21,384 nucleotides of DNA from DATAMF01 sp036260665 (GTDB lineage: Bacteria; Chloroflexota; Anaerolineae; Aggregatilineales; Aggregatilineaceae). Shown piece after piece: positions 1 through 7,205 of this stretch. The stretch is taken from NCBI GenBank assembly GCA_036260665.1, contig DATAMF010000237.1:1-21384 (forward strand). The letters are read 5' to 3'. The notes under the pieces are model-generated. The model was not told where the DNA came from. It searched no databases and worked only from the letters and a program-made list of their open reading frames with translations. Position 1 is the stretch's first letter; each line of letters opens with the position of its first letter. The position numbers were made by a program, and so were the translations under genes.

Positions 1-386
1 TCGTCGATCTCATAGATGCACTTGTTGAGATACAGCGATTCGTTGGCGGGCAGGTCCCACCACAATTGATTTTTCTGGCCCATGACAATCGCAAACTGCA
101 TCTTGAATGCTTTTTTGCGTTCCCAGGGCGTATAGCCGATCACGGATGCTGCGCCGCTGGTCGGGTGTAAAATGCCGGACAGCATTTTGAGGGTGGTGGT
201 TTTTCCGGCTCCGTTGGGACCGAGAAAGCCGACCATTTCGCCCGCTTCGATCTCAAAGGAAATATCGCTGACCGCCGATTTGGTCAGCTTTTGGCGGACG
301 AACAGATTTTTGAGCGAATTTTTGAGGCCGAGTTCTTTTTTGTAATAGTCGAATGACTTCGACAGGCCGCTAACCTGAATAATCAT
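1..386 (-). CDS. ABC-2 type transporter ATP-binding protein (N-terminal part, runs off window)
   Basis: This is the ATPase subunit of an ABC exporter, expected at the inner face of the membrane with separately encoded permeases. Translating the minus strand from ATG at 386 gives MIIQVSGLSKSFDYYKKELG and continues open to base 1, about 128 residues. The Walker A motif GPNGAGKTT lies near residues 57-65. A Q-loop region follows with the phrase QKNQLWWDLPANES, which is typical of the COG4586 group of ABC-2 ATPases, as is the opening KSFxxYKKELGLKNSLKNL. Walker B and the signature motif lie outside the window. The upstream leader (387-472) is part of an imperfect direct repeat whose second copy sits at 1735-1812. 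The repeat includes the first six codons. The transported substrate cannot be told from this fragment. Confidence 0.9.
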   Translation of the reverse strand, partial: MIIQVSGLSKSFDYYKKELGLKNSLKNLFVRQKLTKSAVSDISFEIEAGEMVGFLGPNGAGKTTTLKMLSGILHPTSGAASVIGYTPWERKKAFKMQFAIVMGQKNQLWWDLPANESLYLNKCIYEID

Positions 387-472
387 GAAGTGCTCCTGAT
401 GAGCGTGGACAGACAAAACCAACGGCGGGGTATTGTAGCGCAGCGAGGGGAGTTTGGGCTATGTTGTAGCGT
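369..472. repeat. Leader repeat, copy A (overlaps the ABC ATPase start)
   Basis: Read on the plus strand, this matches 1735-1812 with gaps. Shared blocks in the same order are GCTAACCTGAA, CTGATGAGCGT, AACCAACGGCG, TTGTAGCGC and GTTTGGGCTATGTTGT. Copy A has small insertions relative to copy B. On the minus strand it covers the leader and first six codons of the ABC ATPase gene. Confidence 0.75.
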
Positions 473-493
473 GGGTTATTGGATAGTTGCTGC

Positions 494-1609
494 TTATTTC
501 TTTGGATTTGTGAACCGACTCATATCGGTATCTTCAGTCCACTTGCTGCCGTCTGGAAGGATGCATTCTCCTAACTTGGCTTTCTGTAGGTCGGCTGTCC
601 ATAGGTTGGCTTCCCGTAGATCAGCTTCCTGTAGATTGGCTACCAGTAGGTTGGCTCCCGCTAGGTCGGCTCCCCGTAGGTCGGCTCCCCGTAGGTTGGC
701 TCCCACTAGGTCGGCTACCCGTAGGTTGGCTCCCGCTAGGTTGGCTTCCGCTAGGTTGGCTTCCTGTAGATTGGCTACCCGTAGGTCGACTCCTCGTAGG
801 TTGGCTCCCTGTAGGTTGGCTTCCTGTAGGTTGGTTATCCATAGGTTGGCTCCCTGTAGGTTAGTTCCCCGTAGGTTGGCTTCCTGTAGGTTGGCTTCCT
901 GTAGGTTGGCTTCCTGTAGGTCGGCTCCCTCTAGGTTGGCTTCCTGTAGGTCGGCTCCCTCTAGATTGGCTCCCTGTAGGTCGGCTCCCTCTAGGTTGGT
1001 TTCCTGTAGGTCGGCTCCCTCTAGGTTGGCTCCCGATAGGTTCGCTCCTTTTAAGGATACTATTGGCGCGGCATTTTCTTCCGTCCCATTTTTAATCGAA
1101 ACAAGTGCAGCTTCTATAAGAAACCGCCCTACAACACTCCTGCGGTTCTTTTCAAGGCTGTTAAGAATTGTTAGGGTACGGGTCCGAGCCACCGTTCGCA
1201 CCTCATCTCCCGGTTCTGAGTCGCGTAGACCTTCTTTGAGAAGCAAATCAGTCATTCGATCCAGATAAGCTTGCAGAGCCGCTTCCTGATTCCGCTCAGA
1301 GGCGATTTCACGCTCAATCTGGTTTTCCCGATCAGCACGTTTTTGCTCATTCTTTTGGCTGTTCCTATTTACCAAATACGCGCCCACCGCCAGCACAGCA
1401 GGAACAATCAACAACTCCAACCAATTCCACAGCGTTTTGCCGTGTTCAACACCTGTCTCCGGTTCATAATCGCGGAATCCGGTCCAGTCGTTTTTAAATG
1501 TGTAGCCAGCCCAGAGACCGACAATTACTATAATCATCAGCAGCACGAGCAGTCCTCGGCTGAGAATAGGCCAGCGTTTTTTTAGTGCAGTGACAAAACG
1601 TTCTCGCAT
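494..1609 (-). CDS. Membrane-anchored pentapeptide-repeat protein
   Basis: A 371-residue protein. The N-terminus has two hydrophobic segments (about residues 15-35 and 62-82), then a charged, probably coiled-coil stretch (about 83-130, rich in E, R, Q and N). From about 186 to 350 follow some 31 pentapeptide repeats of the A(N/D)Lxx type (GANLEGADLQ and variants), which fold as a right-handed quadrilateral beta-helix. A short non-repeat tail ends in TNPKK. The start at 1609 is backed by a GAGGGGG ribosome-binding site. Pentapeptide proteins of this TM-plus-repeat form are common in Chloroflexota and cyanobacteria, and most have no assigned role. Gyrase protection by Qnr/MfpA-type members is not implied here, because those lack the membrane anchors. 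The gene is bracketed by direct repeats (369-472 and 1735-1812). Confidence 0.9.
   Translation of the reverse strand: MRERFVTALKKRWPILSRGLLVLLMIIVIVGLWAGYTFKNDWTGFRDYEPETGVEHGKTLWNWLELLIVPAVLAVGAYLVNRNSQKNEQKRADRENQIEREIASERNQEAALQAYLDRMTDLLLKEGLRDSEPGDEVRTVARTRTLTILNSLEKNRRSVVGRFLIEAALVSIKNGTEENAAPIVSLKGANLSGANLEGADLQETNLEGADLQGANLEGADLQEANLEGADLQEANLQEANLQEANLRGTNLQGANLWITNLQEANLQGANLRGVDLRVANLQEANLAEANLAGANLRVADLVGANLRGADLRGADLAGANLLVANLQEADLREANLWTADLQKAKLGECILPDGSKWTEDTDMSRFTNPKK
575..1050 (-). repeat. 15-bp tandem repeat encoding the pentapeptides
   Basis: About 31 units of a 15-bp repeat, close to GTAGGTTGGCTTCCT on the plus strand, run without interruption through the pentapeptide part of the gene. 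Units are far more alike at DNA level than protein function requires (GTAGGT and GGCTCCCT recur almost verbatim). This suggests recent expansion or ongoing slippage and conversion. The same periodicity creates a spurious Arg/Ser/Leu-rich open frame on the opposite strand. Confidence 0.85.
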
Positions 1610-1697
1610 GTCCCCCTCTTAGCACTCTGTATTATTTGTCTAGCATTGGATTATAGAATGAGTGGGAGATTTTTGATATTCGGGAGACTGTGGAAAA

Positions 1698-1744
1698 CGT
1701 CCCATTCCCAAACCGCCAACTTGTGCCGCCATTTGCTAACCTGA
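1698..1744. repeat. Intergenic repeat shared with 3535-3578
   Basis: Contains CGTCCC then CCCAAACCGCCAACTTGTGCC and then CTAACCTGA. The same ordered blocks, with scattered substitutions, recur at 3535-3578 just downstream of the DinB gene. It partly overlaps leader repeat copy B. Confidence 0.65.
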
Positions 1745-1812
1745 ACAACCGCTGATGAGCGTAACCAACGGCGAGGTCTTGTAGCGCGGCGGGTTTGGGC
1801 TATGTTGTGGTG
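1735..1812. repeat. Leader repeat, copy B
   Basis: Imperfect direct copy of 369-472. It sits between the NYN gene (upstream on the minus strand) and the pentapeptide gene. On the minus strand it contains TTGTTCAGGTTAGC, matching the ABC ATPase's first codons ATTATTCAGGTTAGC, but with no start codon and no downstream coding similarity. It therefore looks like a decayed leader plus gene-start fragment. Confidence 0.7.
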
Positions 1813-1820
1813 TAAAAGAA

Positions 1821-2813
1821 TTAAAGCTGAGTTTTCTTTCCCGTGTGCCGGTATCGTGTTCGTCGTAGTGTGACCACATCACCGTTGATCTCGAACACCT
1901 CTGGATAGTCTTTCAGCCAGGTAGACAGTTTTTTACTGCCGAATAGCCCATCGTAGTCAGGGGTTAATTTCCGCAGGACGGTGCCGAACACGGGTAAGGT
2001 AACGTCTTTTAGGGGGTGGTCGAACTGCCGATGATAGATTAGTGTTTTTTGGTAAGTTTCTCTCAGCCGGGAATAGCGAGCGTATGTAGGATTTTGGCGA
2101 ATCTTTTGCCCATCCAGTTCGACGTACCAATCAAAGTACTTGAGCCATTCAGACAGCTTGTATTTCCCATAGCTACCTTCATAATCACGCCAAACTTCGT
2201 GTAATATTTTGTCTGCTTCAGCCAATGATATCCAGTGAGTCCAATCAATAGACCGTTCCTGAAACAAACCATCCATACAACACAGTACACCATGCCAAAA
2301 ATCTCTTATCTCAGAGGGGGGAATAGGATGCTCTTCTTTTAACCGTTTGAGTTCATCATCCAGGTCTTCTAAGACGTGGATTTTGTCGCAATTCTCGCGT
2401 AAAGCGTTCGAAATGCCGTCTTTGCGGCAAATGACCACCACATCCTTACCTTCTTCTTCGCGCAGATATTGACAGGCCGACGTAAAATCACCATCATTTG
2501 AAACGACGATCACGACACTAACCCAATGATCGAAATCATAATTAAAAGCATCGTCCTGTAACATTTTACCTATATCCAGCAGCAGACGATGATCCGTCGC
2601 ATTTTTCCCGACACGATCCACCTGTATACATTCAACTTCCTTCGGCATTTTTTCGCGCCACGACGCAAGCGGCGATTGTTCCCAGTCGCCAAAGGCACGG
2701 CATACTTTTACTTCTCCGTAATACTCGGCCAGTTTTAGAACTTGTTCGGTGTAGTCGAGGTTTACGTTATCAGCATCGATGAAGATGGCAACGCGGTCAG
2801 ATAAGTTAATCAT
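1821..2813 (-). CDS. NYN-domain putative ribonuclease with C-terminal LOTUS/OST-HTH-like domains
   Basis: A 330-residue soluble protein. The N-terminal NYN (PIN-like, LabA/DUF88) domain covers about residues 6-150. Its acidic residues are in the expected places: D13 and D15 in AIFIDADN, D74 and D80 in KNATDHRLLLDIG, and D107 and D109 in VVSNDGDF. This site normally binds a metal ion and cleaves RNA. The rest carries two winged-helix-like segments (about 194-241 and 270-318), each with the pattern G-x-(Y/F)G-x-KLSxWLK followed by a beta hairpin. That matches OST-HTH/LOTUS domains, which bind RNA and commonly follow NYN domains. The gene starts at ATG 2813 with no strong ribosome-binding site. 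It is monocistronic or leads the minus-strand run toward the pentapeptide gene. The RNA target is unknown; the domain assignment is firm for NYN and good for LOTUS. Confidence 0.88.
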   Translation of the reverse strand: MINLSDRVAIFIDADNVNLDYTEQVLKLAEYYGEVKVCRAFGDWEQSPLASWREKMPKEVECIQVDRVGKNATDHRLLLDIGKMLQDDAFNYDFDHWVSVVIVVSNDGDFTSACQYLREEEGKDVVVICRKDGISNALRENCDKIHVLEDLDDELKRLKEEHPIPPSEIRDFWHGVLCCMDGLFQERSIDWTHWISLAEADKILHEVWRDYEGSYGKYKLSEWLKYFDWYVELDGQKIRQNPTYARYSRLRETYQKTLIYHRQFDHPLKDVTLPVFGTVLRKLTPDYDGLFGSKKLSTWLKDYPEVFEINGDVVTLRRTRYRHTGKKTQL

Positions 2814-2934
2814 GGGGACTCTTCAATAGAATTGATCAAGATCGTAGAAGAAGGGAATCGTAATACATCGTGTAAGCTGTGATTTTCTCCCTTGCAGCGT
2901 ATTGTGTCAAAAATTCAGTTCGTAGCGGTGTCTG

Positions 2935-2965
2935 GTAGGGGCGCTGCTTGCTGCGCCCGTTTTTC
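2935..2965. repeat. GTAGGGGCGC...GCGCCC hairpin with T-run
   Basis: GGGCGC and GCGCCC arms around TGCTTGCT are followed by GTTTTT, then CTCACGCCTCACCCC. It looks like a terminator, but it lies between two divergent gene starts. Its GTAGGGGC prefix and CTCACCCC tail match the palindromic repeat family seen at 11901-12398 and 19280-19550, so a solitary degenerate family member is the better reading. Confidence 0.5.
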
Positions 2966-3029
2966 CCTCTCACGCCTCACCCCGTTTTGTGCTAGTCTCT
3001 GAGAAAAGAAGCTGAATGGAGCACACACG

Positions 3030-3521
3030 ATGGCTGAACAACCGATTTCTCTTCTCCCTTACTATCAAGGCTGGGATACCTATCAGGCGCTGCTGATCAA
3101 GGCAGTTGAGCCGCTGTCACCTGATCAACTGTCCCTGCGTGCGGCACCTCATCTGCGGTCAATAGGCGAAAACGCCGCTCATATCGTGGGGACGCGTGCG
3201 GGCTGGCTTTATTTTCAACTGGAAATGGGTGGTGAAAGTATGGTCTCTCTGGCGAAATGGAATATGCCAGATCAACCTGCCCGTTCCGCTGCCGAACTGG
3301 TCAATGGACTGGAAGCCACCTGGCATGTCATTCAGGATACCTTGAGCCACTGGACCTTTGCCGATCTGTCAGGAATTGTTCACGACACCGATGAGAATGG
3401 AGTAGAGCAAATCTATACACGTCAATGGGTTATCTGGCATCTCATTGAGCACGATCTCCATCATGGAGGTGAGCTGTCTTTCACGCTGGGCATGTATGGA
3501 TTAATGGGGATCACGATCTAA
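3030..3521 (+). CDS. DinB-family protein
   Basis: A 163-residue protein of the DinB/YfiT four-helix-bundle superfamily. Members bind a divalent metal through three histidines and include thiol-dependent transferases and many uncharacterised stress proteins. The metal ligands are visible as His in ENAAHIVGTR (about residue 52) and two His in the C-terminal helix segment WHLIEHDLHHGGELS (about 137-150). Length and helix layout fit the family. ATG at 3030 is preceded by TGGAGC, a modest ribosome-binding site. The gene stands alone between the divergent NYN gene and the insertion sequence. Substrate and thiol partner cannot be inferred. Confidence 0.85.
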   Translation: MAEQPISLLPYYQGWDTYQALLIKAVEPLSPDQLSLRAAPHLRSIGENAAHIVGTRAGWLYFQLEMGGESMVSLAKWNMPDQPARSAAELVNGLEATWHVIQDTLSHWTFADLSGIVHDTDENGVEQIYTRQWVIWHLIEHDLHHGGELSFTLGMYGLMGITI

Positions 3522-3534
3522 GGGCCGCGAATTG

Positions 3535-3578
3535 CGTCCCGCGCCCAAACCGCCGACTTATGCCTCCAAGTAGCCTGA
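3535..3578. repeat. Intergenic repeat shared with 1698-1744
   Basis: Shares CGTCCC, CCCAAACCGCC, ACTT, TGCC and CCTGA blocks in order with 1698-1744. It leads straight into the AAAGTAG palindrome array. Confidence 0.6.
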
Positions 3579-3660
3579 TTCCTGCCCCAAAGTAGGGTAC
3601 TTTATCCCACATCATAACCCAAAGTAGCCTACTTTTATCCCAAAGTAGGTTAAAAAAGTA
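3567..3660. repeat. Array of AAAGTAG palindromes
   Basis: Perfect inverted repeats AAAGTAGGGTACTTT (3589-3603) and AAAGTAGCCTACTTT (3621-3635) are each flanked by CCC on the left and TTATCC or similar on the right. A partial copy CCCAAAGTAGG starts at 3640 and a weaker one (CCAAGTAGCCTGATT) at 3568. The insertion sequence begins inside or beside the last unit. Its far side continues with CTACTTATACC, resembling the right half of the unit. Confidence 0.7.
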
Positions 3661-3686
3661 GGCTCAGTGAATCACGGAATGGGCTA
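3656..3686 (+). repeat. Left terminal inverted repeat of the insertion sequence
   Basis: Inverted copy of 4899-4929 with one mismatch (G at 3661 against C in the other end, read inward). Confidence 0.88.
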
Positions 3687-4829
3687 GAACGAGTAAATGG
3701 GGATAGACATGGTAGTTCCATAGGCTTCCTCAATGGCGCGGCGCAAGAATGCCGTAAAACGGGCGAGCCGGAATTGGTTCAGGACGAGACGAAAGGGGCC
3801 GTGTCCCACGGCACGGGTGCAGACACAGCGCAGCCAGACCCAGAGGTCAAGCAAGAGGAGGGCCAAGGCCAGGAAAAAGAAGCGCAGGGCGGGGTTACGG
3901 GAGTTGGTATCAGCGCGGACCTGACCAAGTTGACGATACGAGGACTCGATGCCAAAGCGGCGGCGGTAGCGCTGCTGAACCTTCTTGGCCGACCAGTCCA
4001 GATGGATAACAATATAGACCAGCCAGGTGCGCCGGGACTTGCCCGATGTCGGCTGACGTTTGAGGGTCGGCACCAGGGCCAGGTCCGTTGGGGTGCCATC
4101 GGTGAAGGTATAGTGGGTGCGGTAGGCTTTGCGGCCCCGGCATAACGCCCGCGTCCCGCCCGTCTTGCCACGGATAGGGCAGGCGATGATCGCCGGGAGC
4201 TGGCCCTCAGCTTGCAGATAGGCGATGATTTCACCACTGGCGAAGCCTTTGTCCAGGTACAACACCTGGGGATGGAAGCCCAAGTCGGCCCGGCGTTGGA
4301 GCAAGCGTTGCAGGCTGGTCAAGGTCGAGTCGTCGGGCAGCACATAGGTCAAGGCCAGCGTCACCCGCACCCCGCGCCAGATGACATACAGGGTGGCAAT
4401 CCGCCAGAAGTACGTCGTCCCCTCACGGGCTTCCCCACGCACCGTATAGGCACGCAAGGCCTCGCTCTTCCCGTAAAATGGTTCATCATGGAAGTCGATG
4501 GCCATCTCCAGTCCGCGACGCGGCATCGCGTGGGGGATGCAATCCGCGAGGGCGGCATTGAACTCAGTCTCGTGTTGGCGCAACTTCGTTACCGTCAACG
4601 CTCGGTTCAGCGCCTCACGCAGCGTATTGCTGTCCACCACATCGCTCAAATCAGCACACACGGCCTCGATACTCCGTTTTTCGATAGCGGCCTTCATCAG
4701 CACATTAAGCGCCATCTCCGTCGTGAGTTTGTGTCCTTCGACGGCTAAGGTCAGATGCTTCTTCAGCAAGGCTTCGCTCACTTCTCGCACATCTTCGGCT
4801 TTCAGCCAATTTTTGAGTATGATTTCCAT
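3684..4829 (-). CDS. DDE transposase, ISH3/IS4-like
   Basis: A 381-residue transposase that cuts and rejoins the element's ends using an RNase H-fold DDE triad. The likely catalytic residues are D112 (AIDFHDEPFYG), D193 (LYLDKGF) and E295 (YRRRFGIESSYR). The Y288/R291/E295 spacing matches the first part of the YREK signature of the IS4 superfamily. The FHDEPFYG and LDKGF wording is close to the ISH3 group. The N-terminal ~100 residues are helical and probably bind the terminal repeats. ATG at 4829 has AGGAAAG upstream as ribosome-binding site. The frame is full length with no internal stop, so the enzyme is likely functional. Confidence 0.92.
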   Translation of the reverse strand: MEIILKNWLKAEDVREVSEALLKKHLTLAVEGHKLTTEMALNVLMKAAIEKRSIEAVCADLSDVVDSNTLREALNRALTVTKLRQHETEFNAALADCIPHAMPRRGLEMAIDFHDEPFYGKSEALRAYTVRGEAREGTTYFWRIATLYVIWRGVRVTLALTYVLPDDSTLTSLQRLLQRRADLGFHPQVLYLDKGFASGEIIAYLQAEGQLPAIIACPIRGKTGGTRALCRGRKAYRTHYTFTDGTPTDLALVPTLKRQPTSGKSRRTWLVYIVIHLDWSAKKVQQRYRRRFGIESSYRQLGQVRADTNSRNPALRFFFLALALLLLDLWVWLRCVCTRAVGHGPFRLVLNQFRLARFTAFLRRAIEEAYGTTMSIPIYSF

Positions 4830-4898
4830 GGGGGCTTTCCTGTCTCGGTTTTTGTTTGCACCTTAACCTTAACAGCGATTGCCCCTTTTTCAATAGGT

Positions 4899-4929
4899 TA
4901 GCCCATTCCGTGATTCACTGAGGCTACTT
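4899..4929 (-). repeat. Right terminal inverted repeat of the insertion sequence
   Basis: Inverted partner of 3656-3686. The sequence just outside it (TATACC) resembles the TTATCC that follows each AAAGTAG palindrome at 3589-3640. Confidence 0.88.
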
Positions 4930-4975
4930 ATACCTGTTTCTTACCTGTACGGGGGTGTGAAAATCGTTGGGCGTG

Positions 4976-6469
4976 TTATTGCGTATAGAGCACCGTGTAG
5001 CTGATCGTGACGGTGCTGCCAGCGGGCACGTCCACGCGGAACTCGATGCCGAATTCGTCCGGCTGCTCGTAGGGCGCCGACGCGCCGAGGATTTCCCAGC
5101 GGGCGCTGCGGGTCATGCGTTCCGGCACGGTGACGGTCAGGTCTTGGTCGCCCGTGTTCGTCAGGTGAAGCTCGTAGCTCTCCTGGATCGCCTCGCTGGA
5201 CAGCGTCTGGAAGTCGGTCTGCACGCGTTCCCCGGTGAGGTCGGCGGCGTTGTCGAGGAAGACCTGCACGACCTCGCCTTCAGGCGTATAAGCAAGCTGC
5301 GTCTGGCCGATCAGCAGGGACGCGCCGCTCTCGTTCTCCTGGTAGATACGCAGCGTTCCGGCGGGGAGCGCCATGCCCAGGCCGCCGTCGCTCTCGGTGG
5401 AGAATTCCAGGAAGTTCTGCACGGTGGTGACTCCGGTCAGGCCGTAGTCGGGGTTGGTGATAAAGCCACTGTAGCCGTAGACGCGCGGGCTGGCGTCGTA
5501 GATGTAGACGTTGCGGGCGGCGGTGCTCGCTCCAGCTAAAAATTCGATGGTTGTCGCCTGTCCAGCGGGGAGCGTCACCGGGCGCGCGATGTCCAGCAGC
5601 AGATTCGCGGGCTGTGCCATGCCCGGCGTGCCGCCGCCGTAAGCGCTGGGCGTGGCGGTGCCGGGCGGCGTGGAAGTGGGCATGGCGGTGAATTCCATCT
5701 CGTGGGAGACGAATTGCAGGCGGTCAAAGTCGCCGTAAGCGAGCGTGATTTGCGCATTTTCGAAGGTTGCGCTGGTGAAGTCATTGACCGTCAGCCAGCC
5801 GTTCAGTGTCAGCGACTCGTTATCCGCTGCCAGATGCATGTTATAGCTGGCGTTCTGCCAACTGAGGCCTTCGGTGATGTAGGTGATGGTCAGGGTTTGC
5901 GGCCCGGCGTCGTCGCTGTGGACCAGGAGACTCAGTTCTGGCTGGGCGAGGCGTTCCGCGCCAAGCTGCGGCAGGCGATATTCGCGCACGGTGTCCTGGG
6001 TGACGGTGACAAGGCTGCCGTCAGCCTGCTGGATGATCAGATTATAGCCATCGGTGCTGAGCAGTTTGCCGCTGTAGGTCGTGCTGTCTTCATCGTTGAG
6101 CGTCACGCTGACTTCCTGCCCGATATTTTCATAGACCAGCAGGCCGAGCGAGAAGGTGGGCGCGGCGGTTGCCAGAAACTGCTCGGCGACATAGGCGGCA
6201 CCGTCGGACGAGGTGAACGCCACCGAATCCTGGCGCAGGAGTTGGGGCACATTCGCAAAACGGACCCGGTTCAGGCCGCTTTGCAGATCAAAGGTACGGG
6301 TGTCGCGGACGAGGGCAAAGCCATTGCCGTAAATTGTTAAATGCATGCCCTCATTCGAAACGAACTGCGCCTCATAAACGGTGTCGTCCTGGCCCAACGC
6401 GGTCCAGGTGATGCCCAGCATGATCAAAACAATGGTCACGAAGGTAACAACCGAGACTCTTTTCTGCAT
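4976..6469 (-). CDS. Secreted DUF4139-type protein
   Basis: A 497-residue exported protein. Residues 1-26 form a signal peptide (MQKRVSVVTFVTIVLIMLG then TWTALGQ). The body is beta-rich and matches the DUF4139 layout (COG5316): an N-terminal 'mucoidy inhibitor-like' region with VRFANVPQLLRQDSV, then the diagnostic TITYITEGLSWQNASYNM, a WLTVNDFTSATFENAQITL stretch, a Pro/Thr/Gly-rich linker (about 240-265), and a C-terminal domain ending in VPAGSTVTISYTVLYTQ. Biochemical function is unknown for the family. AGGAGA precedes the ATG at 6469. It follows the DoxX-like gene by about 41 bp on the same strand, so the two are probably co-transcribed. Confidence 0.82.
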   Translation of the reverse strand: MQKRVSVVTFVTIVLIMLGITWTALGQDDTVYEAQFVSNEGMHLTIYGNGFALVRDTRTFDLQSGLNRVRFANVPQLLRQDSVAFTSSDGAAYVAEQFLATAAPTFSLGLLVYENIGQEVSVTLNDEDSTTYSGKLLSTDGYNLIIQQADGSLVTVTQDTVREYRLPQLGAERLAQPELSLLVHSDDAGPQTLTITYITEGLSWQNASYNMHLAADNESLTLNGWLTVNDFTSATFENAQITLAYGDFDRLQFVSHEMEFTAMPTSTPPGTATPSAYGGGTPGMAQPANLLLDIARPVTLPAGQATTIEFLAGASTAARNVYIYDASPRVYGYSGFITNPDYGLTGVTTVQNFLEFSTESDGGLGMALPAGTLRIYQENESGASLLIGQTQLAYTPEGEVVQVFLDNAADLTGERVQTDFQTLSSEAIQESYELHLTNTGDQDLTVTVPERMTRSARWEILGASAPYEQPDEFGIEFRVDVPAGSTVTISYTVLYTQ

Positions 6470-6510
6470 GATCCGTCTCCTGTAAATTTATGCTTTACAT
6501 AAGAAGACGC

Positions 6511-7017
6511 TCAGGACGGCGTGACGGTTCCATCCGGTTCGGGATCGATGCGTCCGCCGCGCACGGTTCCGCCGAGCACGATGCCCGCCGCGACCAGCAC
6601 CAGATTCTTGATGATATACTGGCCTTCCAGGGTGAGGGCGAAGGGAAAATGGGTCCAGACGGCGTCGGGTTTGACGATCAGCGGCAGCGCGGTTCCGGGC
6701 ATTTGCAGGAACAACAGCAGCAGCGTCACCCGCATGAAAATTTTGAAAATCAGCCCGATGCCAATCGCCATTTCCCAAAAAGCCAGCAGCGGAATGAACC
6801 AGTCGGGATCAACAAATGAGGTGGTGTCGCGCACGAGGTCTTCGGCAGGGCTGGCATCGGGGAACAGCTTGAGCGCTCCGAACCAGAAAAAGACAAGGCC
6901 GAGGCCGATCCGCAAAAACGTTAAGCCGTGTTCCGCCATCCAGGTTGTGATCACCCGGTCTACGCGATCAAAGGGGGTTTCAAGCGGGGTCCGCTCGATT
7001 AAACGTCGTTCATCCAT
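6511..7017 (-). CDS. DoxX-like integral membrane protein
   Basis: From ATG at 7017 (MDERRLIERTPLETPFDRVD) the protein has 168 residues and about four membrane helices: LTFLRIGLGLVFFWFGALKLF, WFIPLLAFWEMAIGIGLIF, a helix rich in L around LLLLFLQMPGT, and YIIKNLVLVAAGIVLGGTV. The FWFGALKLFPD and KNLVLVAAG phrases are characteristic of the DoxX/DUF417 superfamily of small quinone-linked or stress membrane proteins. The frame stays open to 7095, but the 7017 start is preferred because GGAG lies about 10 nt upstream and the extra 26 residues would run into a repeat. It is the first gene of a likely operon with the DUF4139 gene. Confidence 0.8.
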   Translation of the reverse strand: MDERRLIERTPLETPFDRVDRVITTWMAEHGLTFLRIGLGLVFFWFGALKLFPDASPAEDLVRDTTSFVDPDWFIPLLAFWEMAIGIGLIFKIFMRVTLLLLFLQMPGTALPLIVKPDAVWTHFPFALTLEGQYIIKNLVLVAAGIVLGGTVRGGRIDPEPDGTVTPS

Positions 7018-7056
7018 TTGAAATATGCTCCATTGAGACGACTTTATCTTCCCGAA

Positions 7057-7132
7057 GATTTTAAACAATCTGGCTGAGAGTTGCGGGGCAGACAAAAATA
7101 GAGGGCCGCGCAGCTGCGCCGCAAAAACGTTA
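7057..7132 (+). repeat. Leader repeat, copy 1 (upstream of GerMN lipoprotein)
   Basis: Direct repeat with 7775-7851. About 34 of the first 37 bases agree, starting GATTTTAAACAA and continuing TGGCTGAGAGTTG. The rest is a looser GC-rich hairpin part. This copy contains the palindrome GCGCAGCTGCGC (7108-7119). Confidence 0.8.
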
Positions 7133-7205
7133 TCCCATAAAGGAACTTTTGGATCGTTTTGGGTGTCCTAATTCACAGAATTGCTTTTACACCGGAGAGA
7201 AGATC

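Larger units (their letters stand above)
3656..4929 (-). mobile_element. Complete insertion sequence, ISH3/IS4-like
   Basis: The element is about 1.27 kb with one transposase gene. The terminal inverted repeats are 3656-3686 and 4899-4929. They share AAGTAG then (G or C) then CTCAGTGAATCACGGAATG and GGCTA, a single mismatch over about 31 bp. The transposase stop codon lies inside the left repeat. No short target duplication is obvious outside these ends. The outermost AAGTAG may belong to the palindromic target rather than to the element. Intact ends and an intact reading frame suggest recent, possibly still active, transposition. Confidence 0.88.

Noticed and set aside
390..1268. Long plus-strand open frame rich in SCRLA/RSAP repeats
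   Set aside because: It is the complement of the 15-bp repeats of the pentapeptide gene. The minus-strand product has a ribosome-binding site, membrane helices and true A(N/D)Lxx repeats.
2941..2965. Rho-independent terminator between NYN and DinB genes
   Set aside because: Both genes start here and diverge, so there is no transcript to end. It fits better as a lone member of the palindromic repeat family.
4212..4748. Plus-strand frame inside the insertion sequence
   Set aside because: Antisense to the transposase, with no family features; the transposase has all three catalytic acids.
5702..6340. Plus-strand frame opposite the DUF4139 gene
   Set aside because: GC-rich antisense shadow. 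The minus-strand protein has a signal peptide and conserved DUF4139 phrases.
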